From: Turbatrix aceti
Lineage: Eukaryota; Nematoda; Chromadorea; Rhabditida; Panagrolaimidae
Length of the DNA: 64,000 bases
NCBI GenBank assembly: GCA_963969345.1
Contig: OZ017767.1
Location: forward strand, 10,980,471-11,044,470
Direction: 5' to 3'
A model generated the notes under the pieces. It saw nothing but the letters and a program-made list of their open reading frames with translations. It did no database searches and was not told the origin of the DNA. The first letter of the stretch is position 1; each line of letters opens with the position of its first letter. Positions 34,801-47,176 of this stretch are shown here, in pieces. The position numbers and the translations under genes were made by a program.

Positions 34801-35879
34801 CTAATTTTATCGCAATTTTTGAACGTAAAGAATTGAAAAAAAAATTGACAAATTTTTTGACCGAAAAAACAGGAAAAAAACTTTTCCAAAAATTTTTTCA
34901 AAAATTTAAAAAAAAAAAATTTACGATGGAATATTTTTCAGCGACGGCAATGGGTGGCACATTCAGCAACCGCGGCGCCGGCGGCGGAGGCGGAAGTGCG
35001 CAGGGTGCCCCCAATGCCGCTGCAGGCCAGTACCTGGGCAACATGCCCATTCAATCCGAACGATGCGATGGTGGCGGTGGTGGTGCTGGCTACGGTGGTC
35101 TACCCGTACAGTCAACGCGTGTCATTGATGGCTCCGGCGGCGGTGGCGGCGGCGGCGCCGGTGGTGGTGGCGGCGGCGGTGCCGGTGGCGGCGGCGGTGG
35201 CGGCAACAGTGGCTACGGCGGTGGTGGTGCCGGTGGTGGCGGTGCCGGCGGCGGCGGTGGTGGCGGCGGCATGGCTGGCAGCAGTGGTCTTATCCAGTCC
35301 GAACGATGCGGTGGTGGTGCTGGCTACGGTGGTCTACCCGTACAGTCGACGCGTGTCATTGATGGCTCCGGCGGCGGTGGCGGTGGCGGTGGCGGCGGCG
35401 GCGCCGGTGGCGGCGGCGGCGGCAACAGTGGTTACGCCGGCGGCGGTGGCGGTGGCGGCGGCGGCAACAACAGTGGCTACGCCGGCGTCGGCGGTGGCGG
35501 TGGCGGTGGCGGCGGCGGCGGTGGCGGCGGCGGTGGCGGTCGTGGCGGCAGCGGTGTCCCAGCTGCTGCTATCCAGTCTGAACGCTGCTTTGGCAACGGT
35601 GGAATGGGTAACGGTAACTCGGTATGTTTTTTTATTAAAAATTAAAAAAAAAATTACAACCAAGAAAATTTTCAGTACCACGCAGGCGCTATTGCTAACG
35701 GTGCTGGTTACGGTGGAAGCACCTACGCTTTGCCCGGTGGCGGCATCGCCGGTGGCGGCCGTCCTGCCGGTGGCGGCGGCGGCGGAGGCGGCGGTGGCGG
35801 TGGCGGCACCGTTAACAACAACTACAACGCTGCTGCATTGAACAAATCAAGTGGCCCGTCTTCTGCCTATCTCGGCTAA
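31874..35879 (+). CDS. Four-MSP-domain protein with glycine-rich tail
   Basis: Predicted 1023 residues. Exons: 31874-32007, 32060-32856, 33102-33419, 33615-34553, 34942-35621, 35676-35879. Four MSP (VAP-like immunoglobulin-fold) domains follow one another: LLHVTPVDTLLFKGPF (~20-120), LEIQPPEDVIFRGPF (~220-340), LRIAPQFEIIYNAPY (~415-530) and FIEPEKDLIFKGND (~545-650). Each has the typical 'N-P-S/D ... I.FKV ... P..G.L.P' strand pattern. An alanine/glutamate-rich coiled coil (ALTNRAAVEAAQEAQEAREK) separates MSP 1 and 2. The last ~300 residues are low-complexity Gly-rich with a repeated cassette (IQSERC, AGYGGLPVQSTRVIDGS). MSP domains in nematodes serve sperm cytoskeleton or signalling or bind FFAT-type partners; the role of this fusion is unknown. 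Poly(A) signal at 35927-35932. Confidence 0.88.
33513..33543. repeat. Degenerate hairpin element
   Basis: GGTCTCGAGAGGAA arm with a weak partner (TTTCAAGACC) on the opposite side in reversed order, within an intron of the MSP gene. Confidence 0.45.
34560..34930. repeat. TTACGNTAA-type short repeats in MSP gene intron
   Basis: Irregular ACGTAAAAA / TTACGATAA units fill most of this 388-nt intron, like 4740-4964. Confidence 0.5.
35080..35560 (+). repeat. Glycine-codon repeat tract (GGNGGN)n
   Basis: Coding low-complexity tract of GGC/GGT codons with two longer near-identical cassettes (around 35047-35140 and 35294-35375), each encoding QSERC...AGYGGLPVQSTRVIDGS. Prone to length variation and assembly error. 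Confidence 0.85.
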
Positions 35880-36233
35880 GCTTGAATTGATTCCTTACTG
35901 ATAACTGGAACTGAATTTTACTGATTAATAAAAAAATTTGGAAGTTCTGGACAGTTGCTAAATTTAGGACGGAAACGACGAATTTGTCACACAAAAGTTG
36001 TCCCAGAAATTTCAAAAAAAAAAGAAAAACGATTTTTCACTAGGAAAAAATTCGTTTCGGGATTCGGTACAAAAACGTAAAAACATGGTCTTTGAACGAA
36101 AAATTTCAAAAATATTTATTTTTTGTATTTTTTAATTCTTTTTCGTTGTAAAAATTTTATGAATCAATATTTTCCAGTCAGGAGTTCAAAATCTTTATGT
36201 ACACATATACGGTAGTCAATTGGTTACAAAAAG
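35880..36233. other. Convergent intergenic region
   Basis: 3' flanks of the MSP gene (poly(A) signal 35927-35932) and of the PGAP2-like gene (TTTATT at 36115-36120, AATAAA on the minus strand). Nothing else recognised. Confidence 0.6.
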
Positions 36234-37575
36234 TCACCCGGTAAGTTCAATTGCAGTTTGGGGAGATCCAGGTGAGTTTTGAGATGGTCGGGGACGCTGG
36301 TTGGATACGACAAAAACGTAACCTCCTAAATCGACGATCGTCGAAGCGTGAAATCCCAGAATAGACCCCAATGTGAGGTATTCGAAACTTGCAAAAAAGT
36401 TGTACGCAATTTGGAAGCAAAATGTCCAGTACAACGTAAAAAATACGGTAATCAGTGGTACGAATAACATGTTGCAAGCCAGAAAGAAGAGTTTCAACTT
36501 GAAAGAGCGTTGGCGCTGAAAAAAATGATAAAATTAAATGAATTTTTTTTATAAAAAACAAACACGTGGATTCTTTGAAAAATCATTTTTCAGTCGGGTA
36601 AAAATAGTAATTAGTAGAAAATGAATATTGCAAGCCGTGATAAATACGATGAAGAATGCCATGTGAATGTTTCCGTTTTCACGCTCACCGACGGTGGTGA
36701 GGGCGGCTACGAAGGCAATTTCGACGGTACCGGATGCCAGAAGGACGAGAGATCCGAGACGCAACAGCGGGGAATTGGGGCGGTGGAGGATAACGCTGTG
36801 GGCTACGTTATCTGAAAAAAAATAAAAAGTGCAAAAAAAATTTTTAGTGAGAATTTTTTTTAACTTTTTAAAATTTTTTAATAAAACGGTTTTAAATGTA
36901 TTTGAAATTTTTTTAATAAAAAAAATTTAATCTTATTTCTTAAAAAAAAATAAAAAAAATAAATTGAAAAAAATATTTTCATAAAAAAATCTTTTTTTTA
37001 TTTTATAAATAAAATTAATATAAACCAATGTTAATTTAATTTTAAAAATAAAAAAAAAATTATTTTTTTCTGTACGCAAAAAAATTTTTGCTGATTCTCA
37101 TTTTTTTGACATAATAAATTTAAAAGTCTAATCTCCTAAAAATAATTTTTTGCCTCCCCTAGAAAACGCACAGTGATACAAAATCATCAGCGGCCTAAAC
37201 GACAAGTGTCCGAGACCCCCGAGATGCCAAAGGATGCGCTCTTTGGGGAGATTGATGATTCGGGATACGGATGGCAAAAATGCTGTCTGAAAAAAAAAGA
37301 AGCAGAAAATTTACGACTACCATAAACACCACGTGGTGGACCCGCAGCAATTTGGGTTGTCCGGGCACACTTACACCACATGTCCATTCGTAGTTGACCA
37401 ACTCGCTGTAATCCAGCCAAAATCCGACGACAAAGGCTCCGATAATGGCCACCACGGGCGGTGAGAGTGTTGCGATGATAAAGAAATTTGTGTTGATTTT
37501 GAGATCTTTTTTGGAGGTTGTGGGGGGTCTTGGTGGGGCTGGGGGGTCTGGCTGGGGGGCGACTGAGTCGGCCAT
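36234..37575 (-). CDS. PGAP2/FRAG1-family membrane protein
   Basis: Golgi multi-pass protein of the family to which human PGAP2 belongs, required for fatty-acid remodelling of GPI-anchored proteins. Predicted 281 residues. Exons: 37575-37375, 37286-37172, 36811-36564, 36515-36234. A proline-rich N-terminus leads to the first helix (IIGAFVVGFWLDY), then NYEWTCG and the conserved FLPSVSRIINLPKERILWHLGGLGH region. After that come REN..HMAFFIVFITACNIHFLLITIFTRL and a final membrane pair (LFFLACNMLFVPLITVFFTLYW). The order and spacing match PGAP2-type proteins. The exon 2 donor (GTGCGT) and exon 3 donor (GTTTGT) are non-ideal but are the only ones that keep frame and homology. The intron between exons 2 and 3 (36812-37171) is almost pure A/T. 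It is convergent with the MSP gene. Confidence 0.85.
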
Positions 37576-40500
37576 GGCGCACTAAAAAAATTATGTGGCG
37601 CCGGTATGTTAAAAAAATGTGTTTAGACACGGAATTGGTTTTTACTGGCTATACAGGTAAGACAGGTAAGCAGGTGTACGTACAAATAAAAAAATGCATC
37701 TGTGCATTTTTTACGGTTTGCGAGCGCAGAAACAAGCCAGGTAAAATTCCTTTGGCCGACATCAACTTGTTTTCCGGCCGTAAATCTTTTATTTTCAATC
37801 AAATTTTTTTTGTATAGTTTGTTCGATTTAATCAAACGGCCAGAAGTCAAGGTGCGAGGTGAAAAAATCATCCAAAAGGTGAATTTTTGGCGAACAGTCG
37901 TTTTTTACGTCCTCTAACGCCTGATTAACGAGTCTCAACCGCGCTGACGTTAATGGGAAGGAAAATGAACGAGAAATCATTAAACACAAAAAAAATAACA
38001 ACAAACGCAAAGTTGGAGAAAACAGAAAACCTATTTGGAGACAGGTAGATTGGTAGCGTGCAGGTCGAGGTCCAGGTCCTGCGGGTCATGTGTTGTGTTT
38101 CATCTTGCGTGTTCATGAACAGGCATTCATCATATAATATTTTTTGGTGCCTATGGTTGTGAGTAATCTCTGTTGTTACAGGTTTTGCTTTCACTTTTTC
38201 CCCCCGCGTCATGCTTTTTTTTTATCTCTTTGGCCGCTCTTCCGCATCACCTGAGATCCTAATCTGTCCCTCTCTGCCCCCAAACCGACCCAAATGGTGT
38301 GCTGTGATCCGTAGCACGTTGTTGCGTGATATCCATTTTCCCTGCGTTTCCTGCGTGATCTGGTTTTCTGTTCAACCCCCTCGGGTCTGAATTTTATGCA
38401 GCCCCCGGCCCGGGTCGACTTCTGTTGCCCTTGAAAATGAATGAAAAAAAACAACATTATTTTTGTTTACACTACCAAAAAATCAAAAAAATCCACCAAA
38501 AAAAGATGATTCATGCCTGCGCGTAATTTAATGGAATTCACAGAGTCAGACTTATCCAATTTACACTTACTCATCTTTCACTTCAAAATGCGGTGCAAAG
38601 CGCATTTATAAACGCACCGAAAAAAAAGGAAGTGCAGTCATTTGAAAAAAAAAGAGAGACAACAATTATGCAATCAAACAGTAAACACCCATTTTATGGT
38701 GTGTTTTTTTATGATCATGATTTCATACTTTTTGCACTCTTCGGTCGGTAGCAAAGGTAAATATGGCCAGATGGCGAATGGCGAGAGTGCGGTTAGCTGA
38801 TAATGTCGCTTGTTTTTTTGCTGTTTTGCTTTCATGTTGCAAAAAGAACCCAGGTCGAAAGCAATCGCCGTTTTTACGACTTGGCAGGGGAGGGAAATAG
38901 GTGTGAAAGTTGTTGGAGGAGTCATTTGAGGTGCACTTATGTCTTTTACATGTTTTGGAGAATTTTGAAAAAACGGAATTAAAAAGTGAAAAACGGACTT
39001 TAAAAAGTAATTTTTTTTAACGGATATAAAAAATTAACAAAATTCTCATAATTTTTTTTAGAAAAAAAACAAAAATTAAAAAAAAATTAATTTTTTCACA
39101 AATAAAAAAAATTTATTCTTAAAATTTCATTTTGTTTCATTTTATAATGTTTATTTTTTTTGTACAAAATCGTACTTAAATTCGCAAAAAACGTACAAAA
39201 TGTTGTTTGATCTGGATTTTTTTACCCAAACACATTCAAATGTCAAATTAACACCAGATTGAACTTTTTCTTTGCGTTTCAAACACATTTTCCATCCAAC
39301 ACCGCAGATGTTGTCTAAAACTGCAAAACTATAATGTTGTGCTAATATTTTTATATCTTAATAAAAATTGCTTCCGGAATGTTTTTATAACTGACAAGAA
39401 AATCATGTGCCATACACCTCCAACCTTTGAAAAAAATGCACATGTCACATTTATAAATCAAATCAAATCCCTTTACCACATTTTTTTTGTTCGTCACCGT
39501 TCTTTTAGAAACATAAAACAAGCATTCCAGTCTTTATAGTTGACGACCGTTACCGCATCTTGTCATAACGGATTGCACGCGTATCTATCTCGCCTTCTCC
39601 CATTTTGCCGCCGCCAACGCCACCGCCAACCGACCCGATCCGACCAGACCGGACCGCCTTTGCTTTCATTTATTTCTACGCCACCCTATTGCAAACAAAG
39701 CGGACAGGACGACAAAAAGTGATTCAATACGTAATTTAGTTGTCATATCAGTTAGTTTGATTTTTTGGTGTAAAAGGAACGCAACCCGGGGACAACAAAC
39801 AAGAACCCGTGTCAATGTTGGTGATGGATGAAAAAATAGATGGAAAGAAGGCGAAGACGATCCTTTTTGCCGCGCCTTTTTTTATTGGCGTTATGTTTTG
39901 ATTTTTGCTTTTTTTAATTAAAAAAATTAAATTAATTAATTGGTAACTTAATTAATTATCTAATTAATCAATAATTTTTTTTATTGAATCAATAATATTT
40001 TCTAAATTTAATTCATTTAATTAAATATACATTCTTGTAATTTTGTTTATAAAAAAAAATTACCGCCAAAAAAACCGCACGTTGCGCGCAACATGTTGAC
40101 CCCCACCTTGATGGCATGCGCCCACTGTTGTTGTTCTTATTTTTGACATTTGCCATGTTCGCCATTTTCATATTCTGGCATTTTACGGCTTCTCATAAGC
40201 CAGCAAGCCTGCAACATCTGGCAAAATTGTTCGTGTTCATGCCCGCGCAAAATCTCCAGCCCCAGGGCAAGCGAGGTATGCATGCGTTCTCCCCTCCCTT
40301 CCAATTGAGTACTTTCTACCAAATTGACTCCATCTTACCAAAAAAAGCTTTTATAGTCATATATCTGTCTAATTGCGTTCTAACACGCTATAAATTGTCT
40401 AACTTTCTCTCATCTTTTTTTGCTCGCGCACCCACCCCCCGATGCGAGGCAGCAATCAACAAGCCGTAGCAAGAAGAAAGTGTGTTTGTTGATTGTTGTT

Positions 40501-43500
40501 GTGTTGCACGTCGGTTGCGCACAGGGTGGCGAAATTTCCCAGAAGATTGCAATCTGGGAAAAAATCTCTGGAGATTCTTTCACAAATCTCCCGGGAGACT
40601 CCGCAATTGCCAAAAAGCGTTCAAAAACGTTTCCCAAACAACACAAAAATCAAAACAAACAGTTCTGTTTTGTTTCAGACACATTGCTAACGCATTTGTG
40701 TTTGCAGCGATTTATAAAAACATGGTTTTTTTAATTATTTGTTTCATTATTTTCCGTAAAATCATTTTGCATTCTCCTAGGAGATTTTTTTTACCTGGGA
40801 GAATCTCCGGAGAAATTCTTCCGTAAGATTTGGGAGATTCCACCGCTTCGCCACGCCTGTTGCGCAGCTTGATCATCACCTGCTCTGTTTTTCTATTATT
40901 TTAATCGTGTTGTGTGTTTTCGGTGAACGGGTTTTTCAAAATTTTTCCTTGCAAGCGCGTTTTTGATTCGGCTTAAATTTTTCACATTTTTTGTTTGGTA
41001 AACAAACGAGTTTCGACTTGGATTGTGCCCTGCTTCCTGGTCACTTTATGGATGACCACCCACCCTGTCAAGAAACTCCACGGCTCTTCTTTTGTATTTA
41101 GTTGCGCAAGCGCATTTGCATTTGCATTGGCTGATGTCTTCGGATTTATTAGAAGAAGACATACAAGTACAAATTGTATCCACAATATTGCCTTTGGTTA
41201 CGTTCACCCTCCCCTCCAAGTCGTTTGTCTTACTTGCATAAAATAAAGCAGATTGCCGCAAAGCAGTTTGTTGCAAAATATGGTAAAGAGGGATAAATTT
41301 TAACTTTGGCAACGTCCGACATTTTTGAATTTAAATGAATTGGTTTGTAACGACTAGAAATTGGGCACTGTGGTCGTGTGATGGATTCTGGGCTCTTCAA
41401 TGTAGTTTGAATAAAAAAATTGTTCGTTGACGTTCAAAAAACTCCGATTTAAAAAATAGATTTTTTTCAAATTTTTTTTGACAGCGTTTCAAAAAAATAA
41501 ATGATTCGCCTAGCATTAAATTTTCTTCAGCGATTTCACCAAATAGGAAAATAACATGATCGCCGAAACGGTTTTTCTCTGTTAATGATGAAAAAATCTG
41601 CGAAAGCAAAAAAAATGACCCTCACGTCGTGTTACCCTGATTTATGATAGATTGCTTGTCTCGATAACTTTTTACACCTTTTCAGGTAGCACTTTTACGA
41701 TGCTATCGTCGGATTAATTGAATTTATCTATAGATCCTTTGCAAGTTTAATTGAGTGTGTCAGCAATCTTTTTTTTTTGTTTGTAAGGAGAAAAGGAAGC
41801 CGCCAAGTTTTATTCTGCTTCGTGGGTGGTCTGGGGGCTTGATTACTTTTAATTCCCAGATCTTTTTTTAATTTCCTTGAGTGTTGAAATTAGAATTGTA
41901 ATACCAACAGTAAAAAATTGTATTTATGTATGTTAGCTGACAAATTTTTGACATTTTTTTTCAAAAAACAACAAAATTTTTTTTTCAAAAAACAAAAAAA
42001 CATGGAGGCTACAAACTTTTGTCTCGAAAATAATATTAAAAATCAAAGATATTTTTTTTTATTGAATTGCACTTTTTACTTTTGTACAACCATTTTTTTT
42101 TATTATTAAATTAAAATTTTGTGTTTTGACCGTGGTGTAACTTTACCCTCGCGCTCATTCTCTATCCGATTAGATACCGCTAAACAAATTTCAAGTTTTT
42201 TTTGGCCCTATGTTTTTTTTGGCATATTGGGCAGATTCCTCCGGCAAAGAACAGGGATAACTCGCGTTTGGTCGGCTCCGTCAACAACTTCTTTGTCTTA
42301 GTCATCCTCAACGTGCACACGCCGCCGCTGGCCACGCCGCCGGCCCGAGTCAATCGTACATAGTAGTTTGCGTTTGTGTCTTTCTTATTTTTTTATCCGT
42401 GTGTTGACGGCCCAATTCCCACGACAGTGCGGGTTTATCGCAAACCCAAATCTGTTTTTGTTCCCTTAGTAAATATATTTTTTATCCTGCGTGCCCGCTC
42501 GCATGGCAAGGCAAGACAAGAGAGACAGGAAAAACCCGAGGACTCGCCAGGGATAGGCGGATAATGCTAAGCGTTTTACGGCCCGCCGGGAAGTTTTGAA
42601 GACGCTGCAGCAGCTCGACTGTCCCTGTCCCGCGTCTTACGCGCAGCCCAGGCCTGGTAGAGGCTGGGCAAGGCTATTTATCTGTAAACTTTATAATTTT
42701 TTACAACCCCGCCTGTCGCGATCTAGGACATCTATAATATTTAGATGATTGGTGGTGTTTGCGAGAGGAACAAAAATCGGCTTATGAATTGCTATAAATT
42801 TTTTTTTCTGATACAAATAATTTTTTTTAGGCTCCGATTTATTTTATAATGATTTTTTTTTAAATTGTACTGTAAATTTTTTTGACGTTTGTCTCCAAAA
42901 AAAGCACATTGTCGTTATTGTTTTTTTAATGCATTCAGTTGACGTATCAATGTCCACTTGTTTGGCGACAATTGACTATGCAACAAACAAATCTTCAGTG
43001 TTTCCTTTTTTAGCCGTTTTCAGTCCATTTGTCTGATAATCTGCTGAATGTACAAGTCTTGACTGACGTTCGGTCGTTCGTTCTGTTCCAGAATTTATTA
43101 ACAGCAGTTTTTTTCTTCTGTACTTTTTTTATTGCCTTTTTTATCAGTTTTTTTGCTGTTGGCCCTGAAACTTGATTGGCGGACAAAAAACTAAATTCTT
43201 CATCCAACTTTTCTTTTATTTTTTTATTTTTTGTAACTTGCAGATTAGATTTTTTTCTATAACTCTTTTTGTTTGTAAAAAATGTTCAAATTACAGGTTA
43301 GCGCTAAAAAAAATTTTTTAGAAAAATTTTACGGATACATAACTTTCAATTTTATTTTTTTCCATTTTTCATGAACAAAATGCCGAAAAAGCACGTTTAC
43401 AAGTCTCGACAGGGTTTTTTGTGTTTCCAACGCGTCAGAAAATGAAAAATCGCTGTTTCAACACGAGATAAATTTGAAACTCTTTTTTGGATGTTCTGAG

Positions 43501-46500
43501 GAATTCTGACCATAAATCAGAATTTCATTTTAAAAATCATATATCAACCATTTTTTTTGTGATTTACACCTTTGAAATCCCATCTTTCTCTTTTGTGTCC
43601 CTTTTCCACGTTCGTTTCCGTTTTCAACACCACGGGGGCGGTGGCCATAATTTTGTTGGAATTCATCTACACGCGGACGAACCAAACCCCAAAAAAACTA
43701 TATGTATAACGTCACTTGTTGATGGCGTAATAAAACAAACACTGTACTAAATATGTATATGATGGACTGAAGAGCCCCAAAAGCCTGGCTCCCGGTCAGG
43801 CATAAAACTGGAAGAAGAATTGGCAGGCGCGAGAAAAATCATGTAAACAATAGCCTCGTGGCCGGCCGGGGCCATGGATGGTGGTCGTCTGCTGCTTCGC
43901 TGCCCTTGTTGAATGACTAGGAGGGGGTTCTTCATCCTGACGATGAGAGGGGGTGAGTGGGGAACACGGCGTTTTTGGAATTGTTCGAAAACATTTTTTT
44001 GGAGGAATTTCTTAGAAGAATGGAAGGGAACGCGGCCAGTGTGTAGCATATAATTTTTACGTTTTTTGCTGGATTCTGACAGCACGGAACTGGAAATTGT
44101 GGATTTTTGGGCTCTTGAAAAAAAATTTTTTTTTGACATGTAAAAAATTTTTGTAAAATCGTTTTTGACATGCAAAAAAATTTTGTAAAATTGTTTTTCA
44201 GAAATTTGTAACAAAATTGAAAACACGATTTTAAATGACCCAAAAATTTCTATCTATCCCATTTTTGTTCCGGCCGTTAAAAATCAAATTTTTTCAACAT
44301 ACCAACCGTCATGTTTTTTTTCACTCGTGTACCAGTTTGTTTGCAAACAAATAATTAATTACAGCCGTTTTTTCCACATTTTTCCTTGCTGTCAACATTT
44401 TTGTCTATCATCAAGGTAACATTTATTTTTTCTTTGACTCACTACCAATTATTTTAAGAGAGTTGAGTCTCTTGAAGAAGAATTATAGACTCATGTCAGA
44501 AAAATTGTATGTACGTTTAACTGTTTGTTTTTTTGGGCGTGGTTGAAGGAGAGTTCAAGCATTACTCACAATTATGTACGTATCTGCGTGTTTTAACGCC
44601 ACTTCAACAACTATTTTTTTATTTGCTTGTGGAAGAGGGCGGTGAGCGAAGAAGAGAGTAAAAAGTTTGTTGGTGACTTTTTTTATGATTGTTCTTGCAA
44701 TTTCGTCATTTGGATTTTTTTGGCGTTTATTGTTTTTTTTATTTTTTATTTTCTCCGCCTCCGCCCCTTTTGAGTCACGGGTATTTTATGCTCAAATTCG
44801 AACCAAACTCAAAATCTAGCTATGCATTAATTGCATGTAAAAATCAGTTTTACCTGTTTGATTTCTTGTTTTTAAGCGTTAATTAATTAAAACCGCCAAA
44901 AAAGTTGTTTGAAAGGTATACGTATGTATGTATTGAGACACGAATTGACATAGGACACTGATAGGCGCGGTCATGAAACAGCTGCAATTAGTACAAATTC
45001 ATTTGATTGATTCCGGTTTGTACAACAAAATAGGAATTGTTGGACTGTTTTTTGAGCATTGTTGATTTTTTTGTGTTGAAAGACTGGTATTTAGTTTCGT
45101 TGTTGAGTTGCCCGCAGGCTTCTTTCGTTTCTTTACTGAAAATTTTTCACTGTATGTTTTTTTGTTTTTTTTCTGGCCTTGGCGCGATTGATGACGATTA
45201 CAGCTCCCTCGGGACATTCTGTTTATTTTTTGTCGTTATTTTTACGTAACAAAACTTTTTGTACAATCAAGGGGGTCAAAAAAACGTGGAAAAATTTTTT
45301 TATAGAATGTGACAAAATATCTAAAAAAAATTGATGAATATTTTTTTACTGGTTCTTGATTCAAAATTTTTGCAATATTTATAACAATTTTTTTATAAAC
45401 AAATAAACACAAAAAAATCTAAAAAGTTAAAATGACCTTTCATAAAACAGTTTTATTTTTATCAATATTTGCACTGAATTCAAAAATAAATTTTTTATAA
45501 TTGAAATTCACACGCCGTATGCCTTGTCCTTTCACATGGCCCTTCCTTTCTTCCTCCTGCCTTCTCCTTTGCATCAGTGTGTTGTCATTCATTTTTTTTG
45601 CCTTTGATTCCCCGTTCTTTTATCTTTTATTTTTCACTTGTCATTCATTTTGAAATTCTTTTTCATTTTTTTCACCGCCTATCTTGATAGGACACCGACA
45701 ATAGCGACACCAAAGCCATTTCAAATTCAAAACAAAAAAATTGTTCGTGGGGTCACAAACCGGCAGATAGCATGATATGTGTATTTTAAATATTTTTTTT
45801 ATTGTGTTTCAAAACGTTTCCCCCTTCTTCCTGGCTCTTTCCGGACCGTGGGAGTGGGAGACAGACGTGAGTTCTTCTTTTCTCCGGTGTTGCCTGTCGT
45901 TTGTCATCAACACATTTACATTTCAACAGTCCAACTGAACTGGGCGCTCTTTTATATAATTTTTTTTTGTCGGCGATAGGAAAAAATACGGGGAGAAAGA
46001 ATCAAAGAAGATGGTCGTATCCATACCATAAATACCATACGCTTCTGGTCTTGGGCGGCTGGCGATGACGGCGCGCGCGTGTGCTCCTGCTGCTCAGGGG
46101 ATGGATGGCTTACTATTTATTTGATCGTTTGCATACTAATATTCGTCGTGTTATACCATTGACTGGACAGGACTGTGGATTCGATTAATCGGATCGGTTT
46201 GGAGGATTTGAAAGGGGATAGTTGCACCGGAAAAAACGGAGGGAATTTGTGGGGGTGTTTGTTGCAAATTTGGACGGATATTTGATTGCTAAAAATTTGT
46301 AAAAAAAAATTGTACAACAAATTCAAAATTGTTGTTTTTTACATTTTTTTGTAAAACAAAAAATACTACGCGGCGGCTCAATCGTCCTGATTTGTCAGTA
46401 AATCAAAAATTAGTTTTTTTTGCATTTTCGAGAAATAAAAAAATCTAGAAATGTATGAGAAGTAAAAATTACAGTTCCAAAATGCAAAAAAAATGATAAT

Positions 46501-47176
46501 ACTGTACAATTTTGTAACAAAATCAATTTCCCATGCATTTGCACTTGATATCTTGACGGGTCTAAATGGTTCAAAACGGGGTCTTCGCATTCTTCAATTT
46601 TTTTGTCTTACACCAAGTTTTTTTTTCATGAAACGAAATTCGACAAACACATTTTTTTCACCCCTCTGAAGAAGGCGTTTGTCGTCTTGGTTAACAGCCT
46701 GGCCTTCGGGCTGTTAACTCATAAACTATGATTTTTCTCCCTTCTTTTTTTTCTGTATGCATACAGATACGTACAACATGTTGCAACTTTCAGCAGAAAA
46801 GTACTATGTAGAATTCATGCATGCATGTGCCTCCTCTTCTTCTTCTTCTGCGCCCCCTGCTACCGACAATTTGTCTTCTTTTTTTTAACTTGCTTATTTG
46901 TTTGTTTGTTTACATTATTTATGTACAACACACAAGTACATTGGAAGGAAGTCGACTGACTGATCCGATCGCTGCGGGATGTCGCCTGAGATTTTGCAAT
47001 TTTACACAAATGATTTTTTATATTTTTTTTTCAGGATAAAATATTACGAGACAGCCCCGATCGAACGATGCTTGGCACTACGACCTGAGTATTTACAATA
47101 AGATTTTTCTTAGATTTTTTCGCCGCCGCAGTTTTGCGTTTTCTGAGGAAACAACGCGCAACCACACCACCAAGCA
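37576..47176. other. 9.6-kb interval without recognisable genes
   Basis: Lies between the divergent starts of the PGAP2-like gene and the secreted-protein gene. Very A/T-rich with frequent A/T runs and a few GC-richer islands (38220-38420, 39580-39670, 42290-42660). Open frames are short, compete on both strands and show no domain. It contains the best preserved MITE copy (40522-40859). No RNA gene or CRISPR-like array was seen. Confidence 0.6.
40522..40859. mobile_element. Non-autonomous hAT-like MITE, copy 2
   Basis: About 338 bp with imperfect terminal inverted repeats (left CAGGGTGGCGAA, right end TTCGCCACGCCTG). It is flanked by the direct repeat GTTGCGCA at 40514-40521 and 40859-40866 (7-8 bp, the shared G making the boundary ambiguous). 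CAGG-type ends with 8-bp target duplications are typical of hAT elements. It has no coding capacity. Internal blocks CTCCCGGGAG and AACAGTTCTGTTTTGT are shared with copy 1. Confidence 0.78.

Noticed and set aside
34954..35841. Ala/Val-rich frame across the glycine tract
   Set aside because: Shifted reading of GGC/GGT codons in the MSP gene; no join to upstream exons in that frame.
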